Assembly: GCF_028368975.1 (NCBI RefSeq)
Contig: NZ_JAQNDM010000002.1
Coordinates: forward strand, 9,232,425 to 9,296,424
DNA from: Stigmatella ashevillena
GTDB taxonomy: Bacteria; Myxococcota; Myxococcia; Myxococcales; Myxococcaceae
Length of the DNA: 64,000 bases
Direction: 5' to 3'
Part shown: positions 35,028-42,458 of the stretch, piece by piece
Numbering within the stretch: the first letter of the stretch is position 1
Layout of the letters: every line of letters begins with the position of its first letter
Program-made: the position numbers and the translations under genes
The notes under the pieces: model-generated
Told to the model about the DNA's origin: nothing
Databases searched by the model: none
The model's input: the letters and a program-made list of their open reading frames with translations, nothing else

Positions 35028-35050
35028 CGGTTCCACGCTCTGCGGAACCG
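35028..35050 (+). terminator. Hairpin downstream of immunity-like gene 3
   Basis: Same CGGTTCC / GGAACCG stem and 9-nt loop as at 30700-30722, 6 bp after the stop codon, without a T run. It lies just before the convergent stop of the 35065 gene and could act in either direction. Confidence 0.45.
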
Positions 35051-35064
35051 GAGCCGCTTCCCTG

Positions 35065-35829
35065 TCACTGCTCGACGATGAACGTGGTGGAGTCCACGCC
35101 TGTGTTGCCGGTGTCGGGGTCGTACGCGGTCACCGTGACTTCGTAGGTGCCCTGCTGCTGTACGGAAAGCTCTGCCTCGAAAGTGCTGGTCTTCCCGGCG
35201 AACTTCAGGGGGAGCTGGGTGAGCGGCTTCCCGTTGTGCTTCACGGTGGCTTGCAGGTCGTACCGGCTGGAGTCCCAGAGCCCCTTGGGCTCGGTGGGGC
35301 AACCACACATGAGCGTGAGGTGGGCGCGGAGAGGAACGGTGAGCTTCTTGTCTCGCGGGAGCTTGAAGAACTCGTGAGCCGCTGGGGTCACCACATCCAT
35401 CACGAAGCCGGGCAACTCCAGGATGAGGCCATCGCCCTCGAGGTGCTTGCCGGGCAGCAGCCAGAGTTGGGTGGTGCTGGTGGCGAGCGCCTGCCGCTGC
35501 GCCAGGGGCCCAGACACCTCGACCGTCACCAGCCGCGGTTCGGCGAGGTCCAGGGTGGCCGTGAACTTCGCGGAGGACTCATCCGCGAGCGGCGCTCCTC
35601 GCACGTGTGGCTGCTTCATCAGCGTCTGGGTGTTGCCTGTCGAGCCGGCGGTGACGCCGCTGGCCAGCACCTGACCGGACTGCGCGTCGCGAACCTCCAC
35701 CCGCACACCGCCCATCGATGTCCCGACGAACTTGCCGTCCCGGGCGCGAGCCCGCACGACCAGGCGCGTCTCCGACGCCAGGGCCACCGTGGAGGACAAC
35801 AGCAGGGTCCAGAGAATGAGGTTTCGCAT
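35065..35829 (-). CDS. Secreted beta-sandwich protein of unknown function
   Basis: 254 residues with a signal peptide (MRNLILWTLLLSSTVALAS). The mature protein is mostly beta: a carboxypeptidase-regulatory-like or Ig-like start (GGVRVEVRDAQSG), a middle part with a CGC pair (LMCGCPTEP), and a C-terminal Ig-like end (GTYEVTVTAYDPDTGNTG). The ATG at 35829 is chosen because the ORF upstream of it (to 35949) has no signal-like sequence. Perhaps a periplasmic or surface binding protein; no family assigned. Base composition is that of the chromosome rather than of the flanking decayed copies. Confidence 0.7.
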   Translation of the reverse strand: MRNLILWTLLLSSTVALASETRLVVRARARDGKFVGTSMGGVRVEVRDAQSGQVLASGVTAGSTGNTQTLMKQPHVRGAPLADESSAKFTATLDLAEPRLVTVEVSGPLAQRQALATSTTQLWLLPGKHLEGDGLILELPGFVMDVVTPAAHEFFKLPRDKKLTVPLRAHLTLMCGCPTEPKGLWDSSRYDLQATVKHNGKPLTQLPLKFAGKTSTFEAELSVQQQGTYEVTVTAYDPDTGNTGVDSTTFIVEQ

Positions 35830-35920
35830 GCCGCGCTCCGTGTGGGAAGGTCTTGAGCGGAGCCGCATAGCACGGCCTGCGCACGTGAGGCAGACGCCCC
35901 GGCGGTCAGCGATGCCAACC

Positions 35921-36793
35921 TCAAGCCGCTCGGCCCCACTGCCTGGCAATCACCTCGCGCATGCTCGTCGGCGCGCGCCCGAGCAGCTTCTGCAAGGTCG
36001 GATCGACAGCCGCGAATTCACCCTCGCGGCTCGCGCGGTAGAGGCCGAGTGAAATCGCGACCGCGTGCGGAGGCATGCCGGCCGCATCGAGTCTTGCGCG
36101 CATCCCGTCTTCCGACACAATGCTTCGACGGAGCGGACGTCCGAGGAGGTCCGATGCGATGCCGCAGAGCGCTTCGAAGTCGAGCGCCTGCGCCGCCGTG
36201 AGCGGTGGTGTCGGACCCTCGTATGGGCCCTCGTTCGCCAGAATCACGGCCGCCGCCTCCGCGAGGTCCGCGTGCGAGGTCCAGGAGATTTTGCCGTCCG
36301 CGGGTGCCTCGAAGAGGCCTGTCTCCAGGCCCTTCGCCAGCAAGGCCAGTGCGCTCGTTGCGTAGAAGCCGTTGCGAAGCGCGGTCCACTGCAGGCCGGA
36401 CTCCCTCAGCATCTGCTCCGTCGCCGCATGGTCGAGCATGGGGGGAAACGCCGATGAATGGCTCGCGGCCATGTGGCTCGTGTAGACGATGCGCCTGACG
36501 CCAGCGGACCGCGCGGCGTCGATGGCAGAGCGATGCTGGGCCAGGGTGTCGCCCCCATAGGCACGCGCATTCGAGGAGACGAGCAGGACCTGGGACGCTC
36601 CCTCGAAGGCATGCACGAGGCCCGCTGGAGCCGCGAAGTCGCCCGGGCGCACCCGGACGCCTCGCGTCGCCAGATCCTCGGCCTTTCGCACGTCACGGAC
36701 GCTGACGGCGACCCGACTCGCGGGCACCTGGGCGACCAGCTTCTCCACGATGAGGCGGCCGAGCTGCCCTGTTGCTCCGGTCACGACGATCAT
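35921..36793 (-). CDS. NmrA/QorB-like NAD(P)-binding oxidoreductase
   Basis: 290 residues, atypical short-chain dehydrogenase of the NmrA / quinone oxidoreductase 2 group. The Rossmann motif GATGQLGRLI is at residues 6-15. RIVYTSHMAAS lies in the active-site region, and LQWTALRNGFYA is typical of YtfG/QorB proteins. It probably uses NADPH to reduce quinones or senses the NADP redox state. It is divergent from a TetR gene, with a shared palindromic operator 22 bp upstream of its start, so it is the likely target of that repressor. Confidence 0.87.
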   Translation of the reverse strand: MIVVTGATGQLGRLIVEKLVAQVPASRVAVSVRDVRKAEDLATRGVRVRPGDFAAPAGLVHAFEGASQVLLVSSNARAYGGDTLAQHRSAIDAARSAGVRRIVYTSHMAASHSSAFPPMLDHAATEQMLRESGLQWTALRNGFYATSALALLAKGLETGLFEAPADGKISWTSHADLAEAAAVILANEGPYEGPTPPLTAAQALDFEALCGIASDLLGRPLRRSIVSEDGMRARLDAAGMPPHAVAISLGLYRASREGEFAAVDPTLQKLLGRAPTSMREVIARQWGRAA

Positions 36794-36814
36794 CCAGCGC
36801 TCCTGGCAATATCG

Positions 36815-36838
36815 GTGGAAACAATATTATGTTTCCAC
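36815..36838. promoter_or_regulatory. Palindromic operator between QorB-like and TetR genes
   Basis: The inverted repeat GTGGAAAC-N8-GTTTCCAC has perfect 8-bp arms, with an A+T-rich centre AATATTAT. It sits in the 121-bp divergent intergenic region, 22 bp from the qorB-like start and 77 bp from the tetR start. Arm length, symmetry and place fit a TetR-dimer operator controlling both genes. Confidence 0.75.
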
Positions 36839-36914
36839 TGGTAACATAGGGTTCGTTATCGTTGATGTCAATGTGCCGTTAGCGGTGATTCGGGCCGCGT
36901 GCTATCTCCGTTCC

Positions 36915-37637
36915 ATGACGGACCGCGAGAAGTTCGCCGCCGAGGACGAGGCGGGTTCGGAGGTGCGCGCACGCATCATCGAGGCCGCCGCCGCGCTCAT
37001 CTCCACAGGAGGGCCGGATGCTGTGACCACGCGTGCCGTCGCCTCCGCCGCGGGTGTGCAGGCTCCGACGCTGTACCGGCTCTTCGGAGACAAGCGCGGC
37101 CTCGTCGCGGCCGTCATCGAGCACGTGATGAGGCGCTACGTGTCGGAAAAGTCCACGCGGCGGCCGCACCCGGACCCTCTCCAGGACTTCCGCGACGGGT
37201 GGGATAGGCATGTCGCGTTCGGCCTCGACCATCCAGGGCTGTTCTCCCTGATGAGCAGCGACCCGTACCTGTCGTCGCACTCGCCTGTCCTGGGCGAAGG
37301 GGCGGCTGTCCTGCGGCGTCGCATCCGGAACATCGCGCTCGCTGGGAGGCTGCGGGTCAGTGAAGAGCGGGCGTTCGGCCTTGTGTCGGCGATGGGCACG
37401 GGGGCTGTGCTCACGTTGCTGTCCCAGCCCGAGGGGAAGCGCGACGTCGGGCTCGCGGATGCCGCGCGCGAGGCGGTCGTGGCCGCGATCTCGACCGAGG
37501 GGGAGCCACCGGCGAGCACGGATGTCCGCGCGGTGGCCATGGCATTGCGTGCGTCCATGGAAGGGCTGCGTGTGCTCTCACCCGGCGAAAGCCTGCTGTT
37601 GCACGAACTGCTCAAGCGCATCGCGGACACCGAGTGA
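36915..37637 (+). CDS. TetR family transcriptional regulator
   Basis: 240 residues. The N-terminal DNA-binding domain is clear: RARIIEAAAALISTGGPDAV, TTRAVASAAGVQAPTLYRLFGDK and LVAAVIEHV (TetR helices 1-4). The C-terminal domain (GWDRHVAFGLDHPGLFSLM and onward) resembles the TetR_C ligand-binding group. The ATG at 36915 is chosen because earlier in-frame starts would run through the operator. It likely represses the divergent QorB-like gene and itself, releasing on binding an electrophile or quinone; the ligand is inferred. Confidence 0.9.
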   Translation: MTDREKFAAEDEAGSEVRARIIEAAAALISTGGPDAVTTRAVASAAGVQAPTLYRLFGDKRGLVAAVIEHVMRRYVSEKSTRRPHPDPLQDFRDGWDRHVAFGLDHPGLFSLMSSDPYLSSHSPVLGEGAAVLRRRIRNIALAGRLRVSEERAFGLVSAMGTGAVLTLLSQPEGKRDVGLADAAREAVVAAISTEGEPPASTDVRAVAMALRASMEGLRVLSPGESLLLHELLKRIADTE

Positions 37638-37693
37638 CCGGACGGGGGTCTTCAAGGAGCCGCAGGCTCGACGATGTCGAAACAATGCCAGCG

Positions 37694-37936
37694 CTAGTAG
37701 CAGAGCCACTTGTTGTAGGGCGGGCGCTGACACTCGCATTCGCCCAGGTTGCCGTCCGCCCAGGTACACGAGGTGAACGCCCCTGGACGACAGAAGGTCC
37801 CGACGAGAGCCTCACAGCTGCCGGCGAGCTGAGACGACGATTGCTCGGTGCTCTCGGGAGACACCTCTTCGCCCATCGTGGTGCCACCACATGCCGTCAG
37901 AACGAACGCCAGTGCAATCGCTGGAATTGCTCGCAT
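37694..37936 (-). CDS. Small Cys-rich lipoprotein
   Basis: 80 residues. MRAIPAIALAFVLTACGG is a lipoprotein signal with lipobox LTAC. The mature part has a Ser/Glu-rich linker and a compact Cys-rich end of 6 Cys (SCEALVGTFCR, TSCTWADGNLGECECQ, final WLCY). I chose the ATG at 37936 because GGAG lies 8-9 nt upstream; ATG 37942 lies too close to it. Function unknown; the size and Cys pattern recall small exposed myxobacterial lipoproteins. Confidence 0.72.
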   Translation of the reverse strand: MRAIPAIALAFVLTACGGTTMGEEVSPESTEQSSSQLAGSCEALVGTFCRPGAFTSCTWADGNLGECECQRPPYNKWLCY

Positions 37937-38048
37937 ATCCATCTCCGATAGACTCGCGTGGAATGCGCGAAGTACATGTCTAGCTTAGGTGGAGGAAGGC
38001 GGGTTGGGAAGGGGAACCCCGCGCAACTGCCCGAAATCACTCCGTCTC

Positions 38049-38140
38049 AAACGGCTCGGAGTGCTCCCGCGCTCGTGGAGTTGGCGTATCTTCATGACTC
38101 CATTCACAACGATTCCGCCAGATCCGTGACAGAGTGGGGT
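38049..38140 (+). pseudogene. Fragment of the helical-repeat gene upstream of immunity-like gene 4
   Basis: Codons for the APALVELAYLHDSIHND-like segment match 28523-28570 of the helical-repeat gene. The sequence then jumps to the last codons and the intergenic GATCCGTGACAGAGTGGGG seen at 28800-28825. A ~230-bp internal deletion thus leaves only a scar between the lipoprotein 37694 and immunity-like gene 4. Confidence 0.75.
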
Positions 38141-38144
38141 TGCC

Positions 38145-38882
38145 ATGTGCAAGGAGAAATCACCCTCAGTGGCAAAGACTCTACCGACCCTCGTCGAAGT
38201 GCTCCTCCAGATTCGGAGCGACATGCGGACGCGCCCGTCACCGCCCTATTTGTACCTGGGTATCCCGAACGCGGGGCGGCTCAGGTGTTTCACGGGCGGG
38301 TACTGGCGGTGCATTTATCATCTCGGCATGGATGAAGGTCAGGACCAACTGTTCGACCTGTGGTTGGATAAGGTGAAGAAGGCATGGCCCGCTGAAGGTT
38401 GGGCGGAGGCCTACCTGCGGGAGTGCGATGGGGACCACACACGAGCGGTCCGCAAGTACCTCGATTACGTGGCCGAGTTCCGCAGCGTGTCACCCGAGCA
38501 ACTCGCGGCCATGCCCATGAGTACCGGGGAGAGAAATTGCCTGGGCAGATCGCCGACACTGCGGCCCACCCAACCTCCTGTATCCACCGTGGACGAGTTG
38601 CTGGAAATCCGCCGCGTGGGCCGCATCCTCATGTACATCGGCGAGGCAACAGTGGAGCGCATGGCCGGGTACATCGATGGCTATCGGCTGTGTCTCTCTT
38701 TGGCGGGCCTGAAGGACGAGGAGTACCTGCGATTCGAGCGCTGGCTTCAGGACTCGGGCCGCGTCCCTCCGGGACATTCCTGGGAGGATGCCTTCCTTCA
38801 GGCCGACCATGGCGATCATGAGGCTGCCATCTATCGGCTCCTGGATTGCGCCGCCGAGTTCCGCTCTCTTCCCTCACTTTGA
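38145..38882 (+). CDS. Candidate immunity protein 4 (orphan)
   Basis: 245 residues, same two-repeat family (YLYLGIPNAGRLRCFTGGYW, WPAEGWAEAYLREC, KYLDYVAEFRSVSP; then LMYIGEATVERM and LCLSLAGLKDEEYLRF). The start is ATGTGCAAGGAG where other copies have ATGAGCCAGGAG. No toxin relic is adjacent; a helical-repeat gene scar precedes it, as at 28832. Closest to copies 2 and 5. Confidence 0.72.
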   Translation: MCKEKSPSVAKTLPTLVEVLLQIRSDMRTRPSPPYLYLGIPNAGRLRCFTGGYWRCIYHLGMDEGQDQLFDLWLDKVKKAWPAEGWAEAYLRECDGDHTRAVRKYLDYVAEFRSVSPEQLAAMPMSTGERNCLGRSPTLRPTQPPVSTVDELLEIRRVGRILMYIGEATVERMAGYIDGYRLCLSLAGLKDEEYLRFERWLQDSGRVPPGHSWEDAFLQADHGDHEAAIYRLLDCAAEFRSLPSL

Positions 38883-39018
38883 GGCGGGTACTCCTGTGTC
38901 CAGGGCCTTCTGCCCTCAGAGCTACTCGGCACCTCGCGCGACGTGAGCCCCCGAACTGGTCGCAGAAGCAGCTTGGTGTCGTCGAGGGATGCGCGCTTCC
39001 TGAGTTATCGTGGTTCAT

Positions 39019-39537
39019 ATGAGGAACTCGTGCTGCGCTCTCTTGCTTGTTCTGGCCGCCCTCGTGGGAGTAGCGTCAGGTTGCGCATCGAGGGGGCGGC
39101 CTGCAGCGGTCCCTCTTGCAGACTTGCCAATGGAACCTCCCTCCTACTTGGCTCAATCAGTGGTAACCCACTGTCGGCCTGGGGACTCCTCGATGGTCTG
39201 CTGCATCAAGAAGTTTCCTCTCAACCCAGTGGAGAGTTGTGGTGCCACTGCGGTGGAGGCCGCTGAAGTCCTCAATGGCGTCAAGGTTCTCAACGAAGCT
39301 GCGCAGCCTATCGAAGAAGAGTCTCCGGCAAAGGCGGGGGATGGAACGAAGGAGGAGGACGACTTCTCCAACAACGCTCACCTTCCAGAATGGAAGCAGC
39401 GTTGTATCCGAGCTTACAATACCTGTATCAATGATGCCTGGATAGGCAACTGCCATGCCTGCATACGGCGCTGCGAGGGGCAGCATGCTTGGCCTACCAC
39501 GATGTGCGGACCGAGTAAGAGTCCCCCCAAGAGGTGA
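39019..39537 (+). CDS. SitA-like polymorphic toxin lipoprotein (candidate)
   Basis: 172 residues. The ATG at 39019 begins a lipoprotein signal (CALLLVLAALVGVASGC). A middle block with CCIKKFPLNPVESCGATAVE and LNGVKVLNEA is a shared N-terminal module of myxobacterial SitA-type lipoprotein toxins as I recall it. The C-terminal domain (WKQRCIRAYNTC, GNCHACIRRCEGQHAWP) has about 6 Cys and is a plausible toxin domain. SitA toxins pass between myxobacterial cells by TraA/TraB outer-membrane exchange and are paired with an immunity gene; here a DUSAM gene starts 4 bp downstream. Assignment to the SitA5 or another family needs a profile search. Confidence 0.6.
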   Translation: MRNSCCALLLVLAALVGVASGCASRGRPAAVPLADLPMEPPSYLAQSVVTHCRPGDSSMVCCIKKFPLNPVESCGATAVEAAEVLNGVKVLNEAAQPIEEESPAKAGDGTKEEDDFSNNAHLPEWKQRCIRAYNTCINDAWIGNCHACIRRCEGQHAWPTTMCGPSKSPPKR

Positions 39538-39541
39538 GCAG

Positions 39542-39934
39542 ATGGAGTACGTGAACGCGGAATTGGATGCGCTCTGGGAGCAGCTATGGGGGCTCGAAAA
39601 CCGGGTCAATCAGGGCGAGCCCCTGGAACTCACCGAGAGAGTGAGAGACCTTCTACGGCGGGCTGCCCCCACAGTCGCTATCAGCAATACAGAGGTGGAA
39701 GCGGCCCTCGCTGACGTGGAGAGTGCTACTGTTTTGCTTCGGAAGGTTCGGGCGCGCATTCACAACGGGTCGAACCGAATTGTGGATGCCCTTTACCGAA
39801 TGAGCCGCCTCAGAAAAAAGGGGGATATTGAAGGGGCGCGTCAGCAGATGAGAGACGTTCTTGCTGTGGAGGACGTTCCGCATTATCGGGAGATTGCCGA
39901 GGGGCAATTGGCCGGACTGGACGAACTTCCATAG
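39542..39934 (+). CDS. DUSAM-domain protein, candidate immunity partner
   Basis: 130 residues, cytoplasmic, helical. Blocks APTVAISNTEVEAALADVE, then LLRKVRARIHNGSNRI and then RQQMRDVLAVEDVPHYRE match what I know of the DUSAM family (domain of unknown function in Stigmatella aurantiaca and Myxococcus; DUF2379 as I recall). It starts 4 bp after the SitA-like lipoprotein gene, so the two are co-translated. The order toxin then partner suggests immunity; no experimental link is known to me. Confidence 0.7.
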   Translation: MEYVNAELDALWEQLWGLENRVNQGEPLELTERVRDLLRRAAPTVAISNTEVEAALADVESATVLLRKVRARIHNGSNRIVDALYRMSRLRKKGDIEGARQQMRDVLAVEDVPHYREIAEGQLAGLDELP

Positions 39935-39941
39935 CTCAATA

Positions 39942-40001
39942 TACATGAGCCGACTCGGTGTGCGAGCGCCCATCATTGAGAAGGTTGTGGAGTCGCCATG
40001 A
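39942..40001 (+). pseudogene. Papain-fold-like toxin copy 5: 19-codon C-terminal relic
   Basis: YMSRLGVRAPIIEKVVESP followed by TGA is the exact C-terminal end of the papain-fold-like toxin. It joins directly to the DUSAM gene end, so the whole toxin body was deleted. The TGA still overlaps the ATG of the fifth immunity-like gene. Confidence 0.85.
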
Positions 40002-40174
40002 GCCAGGAACCGCACTCTCCAGCAGCCAAGGTTCCGCCGACACTGGTTGAAGTGCTGCTCCAGGTCCGGAACGACATGTGTACACGCCAGTCACCGCCCT
40101 ATCTGTACCTGGGTCACCCGAACACCGGTTATGTCAGGTGTTTCACGGAAGGTTACAGTTGGTGTGCACGTCAC

Positions 40175-40194
40175 CTAGGAGCTTGTCGAGGAAC
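40175..40194. repeat. Left target duplication (CTAG) and terminal inverted repeat of the IS
   Basis: CTAG (40175-40178) is followed by the IS left end GAGCTTGTCGAGGAAC. The right end, read inward, is GAGCTTGTCGGAGAAC: 14 of 16 bases match. The flanking CTAG recurs at 41880-41883. Confidence 0.85.
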
Positions 40195-41879
40195 GAGCTG
40201 ACACGAGGACAGCGCGTAGGAAGTCCCCCCATGAAGCCAATGGAGGGAACTTTCCGGAGAGCAAAGTCTTCTCGCCTGGCGAGGCTGTACCCCGCAAGGG
40301 TGAGCCCCCTACGAGGCGAGAGCCGCCCGGGAGGGTAGCTCCCAGGTCTGCTTCCACAGTTTCTTCAGGTTGTGCACTGCACACGCCAGGCTGAATTCCC
40401 CGCGCACCTTCCTCAGCCCCCGGAGCGAGAAGCCCTTGAGCACGGTGTTCTTCACCTGGCCAATGACAGGCTCAGCTGTCACCTTTCGCCGCGCGTACGC
40501 CCGCCTGCCTCGCTTCGTCTGCAGCTTCCGGCCCATACGCTCCTTGAAGCTCAGTGCCTTGGGCGGCCTTCCTCGTGGGGCTGGCACTGGCTCCTGGCCA
40601 TGCTTGGAGCGCCCCGGCGCTACAAAGGGCTCCACGCCTCGCTGCTGCACCTGCTCAATGTCCTCACGGCAGAAGTACCCCGAGTCGGCGCTCAGCTCTT
40701 TGGGCAACAACCCCGTGTTGGCCTCTACCTGCGCCACCATTGGCTCCAACTGCCTCGCATCGCTCGGACTCTGCCCCACTTCTTGCGCCACAATCAGTTG
40801 CGTCTCCGCGTCCACCGCCACCTGCGCGTTGTAGGACTGCTGGAAGCTCCCGTCCCTCTTCATGATACGTGAGTCCGGGTCGGTGAAGTTGCGCTGCGCC
40901 TTCGACTCCGGCTTGGCTTCCTCTGGCTTTTGGCCCTTCTGCTCAGCCTTGTGTCTCGCCTCCTGCTCCAAGTCCTGCTGGGCTCGGCGAATTTTCTTCA
41001 CCCGCTTCTTCTTCTCGGCTGCCAGCGCCCTCTTCTTATCGGCCTCCAGTCGCCTCTTGGCCTCTTTGAGCCTCTCGGCTCGGGTGGCTGGGTCCTTCAT
41101 CTCCTCGGGCAGCTCATCCCCTCTTCTTCCTTTGCCGTAGCGCTCGTCTTCCTGGGCGTCGAGTGCAGCCGCCTCTTCCAACAACTTCTTCACCTGCTCT
41201 TCCAGCTTCCTCGTCGCCTCCTCCATCCTCCCGTAGCTCATCGCCTTGTGCTTGCTGGCATTCGCCTTCACCTTCGTCCCATCCACTGCAAGGTGTCCCA
41301 GCTTTTTCATCCCGGCTTCGCTCGCCACCCTCAGCGTGTCCACGAACAGCTCCCCGAAGGCTTCCAGGTGCCTCACTCGAAAGTGACACAGCGTGTCGTG
41401 GTCCGGCCTCTCTCCTCCGGCAAGGTAGCGGAAGCCCAGGTCTATCTCGCACCGCCTCTCTATCTCCCGGCTGCTATTGACACCCCTCGCATACGCGTAC
41501 ATCAACAACAGCGTCATCATCACGGGGTGGTAGGGCGGCTGTCCGCACTCCTTCGTGTACCCCTTCAGCACGGGGCTGAAGTCCAGCACCCCCGCCAAAT
41601 CCGCGAAGAAGCACGCCAGGTTTCCCTCTCCCAGCGCCTCTCTCGTGTACTGCGGTAGCAACTGCCCCTGCTCTGGCTGCCACGGCCGGAATGGCCTGGG
41701 AGACACGAACCGGCCCTTCGCCTCCTTCGACTGCTCTGGCCTCTCCGGCTTCGCGCTGGCTCCCACTTCCAGCAGCTCGTTCTGCTCGGGCGTCCTCGTT
41801 GGGCCTTGGCTCATTCCCTCCTTCAACCACACTACGTCCTACGCCGGAAGCACTACCCCATGGGTTCTCCGACAAGCTC
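40179..41879 (-). mobile_element. IS1182-like insertion sequence, 1701 bp, complete
   Basis: Bounded by imperfect 16-bp inverted repeats and a 4-bp palindromic CTAG duplication. It holds one transposase gene on the minus strand (40309-41814). Both ends and the transposase frame appear intact, so it may be active. It interrupts immunity-like gene 5. Confidence 0.88.
40309..41814 (-). CDS. IS1182 family transposase
   Basis: About 501 residues from the ATG at 41814 (MSQGPTRTPEQNELL); a GTG at 41832 is in frame. The DDE-type transposase is recognised by YHPVMMTLLLMYAYARGVNS in the N-terminal domain, the RYLAGGERPDHDTLCHFR region, DGTKVKANASKHKAMSYG, a Lys/Glu-rich coiled insert, DSRIMKRDGSFQQSYNAQ, LSADSGYFCREDIE and GRRAYARRKVTAEPVIGQVK near the end (final Glu region). 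The frame is intact and full length for the family. Confidence 0.92.
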   Translation of the reverse strand: MSQGPTRTPEQNELLEVGASAKPERPEQSKEAKGRFVSPRPFRPWQPEQGQLLPQYTREALGEGNLACFFADLAGVLDFSPVLKGYTKECGQPPYHPVMMTLLLMYAYARGVNSSREIERRCEIDLGFRYLAGGERPDHDTLCHFRVRHLEAFGELFVDTLRVASEAGMKKLGHLAVDGTKVKANASKHKAMSYGRMEEATRKLEEQVKKLLEEAAALDAQEDERYGKGRRGDELPEEMKDPATRAERLKEAKRRLEADKKRALAAEKKKRVKKIRRAQQDLEQEARHKAEQKGQKPEEAKPESKAQRNFTDPDSRIMKRDGSFQQSYNAQVAVDAETQLIVAQEVGQSPSDARQLEPMVAQVEANTGLLPKELSADSGYFCREDIEQVQQRGVEPFVAPGRSKHGQEPVPAPRGRPPKALSFKERMGRKLQTKRGRRAYARRKVTAEPVIGQVKNTVLKGFSLRGLRKVRGEFSLACAVHNLKKLWKQTWELPSRAALAS

Positions 41880-41883
41880 CTAG
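41864..41883. repeat. Right terminal inverted repeat of the IS and target duplication (CTAG)
   Basis: 41864-41879 is the reverse complement of GAGCTTGTCGGAGAAC, pairing with the left end. CTAG at 41880-41883 repeats 40175-40178. Confidence 0.85.
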
Positions 41884-42458
41884 GCATGGATGAAGGCCAT
41901 GACCAACTGTTCTTCTTGTGGCTGTGTGACATGAAGAAGGCGTGGCCCGCTGAAGGTTGGGCGGAGGCCTACCTGCGGGAGTTTGATGGGGACCACACAC
42001 GTGCGGTTCGCAAGTACCTCGATTACGTGGCCGAGTTCCGCAGCCTGTCCCCCGAGGAACTCGCGGCCATGCCCATGAACAGCGAGGAGAGAAGCCGCCT
42101 GGGCAGATTGCCGACGCTGAGGCCCAACCCACCGTCCGTGCTTACCCTGGACGAGTTGCTGGAAATCCGCCGTGTGGGGCGCATCCTCATGTACATCGGT
42201 GAGGCAACAGTGGAGCGCATGGCCGGGTACATCGACGGCTATCGGTTGTGTCTCTCCCTTGCGGGCCTGAAGGATGAGGAGTACCTGCGCTTCGAGCGTT
42301 GGCTCCAGGATACGGGCCGCGTCCCCCCGGGACATCCCTGGGAGGACGCTTTCCTCCAGGCATCCCACGGCGATCACGAAGCTGCTATCCACCGGCTCCT
42401 GGATTGCGCCGCCGAGTTTCGCTCTCTTCCCGCACCTTCATGACCCAGCGGTTGGGTC

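Larger units (their letters stand above)
39998..42443 (+). pseudogene. Candidate immunity protein 5, split by an IS1182-like element
   Basis: Bases 39998-40178 encode the first 60 residues (to CARHL, final codon half) and 41884-42443 the remainder (GMDEGHDQLFFLW onward to the end). Removing 40179-41879 plus one CTAG copy restores CAC CTA GGC ATG GAT GAA in one frame, giving 246 residues like the other copies. There are no other lesions, so the insertion is recent. An ORF over the right part may still be read from a start in the IS end or at ATG 41886, which would leave only the C-half. Confidence 0.88.

Noticed and set aside
29600-42450. CRISPR array or tandem-repeat array in the island
   Set aside because: The repeats are whole-gene paralogues hundreds of bases apart, with no short regular repeat-spacer pattern.
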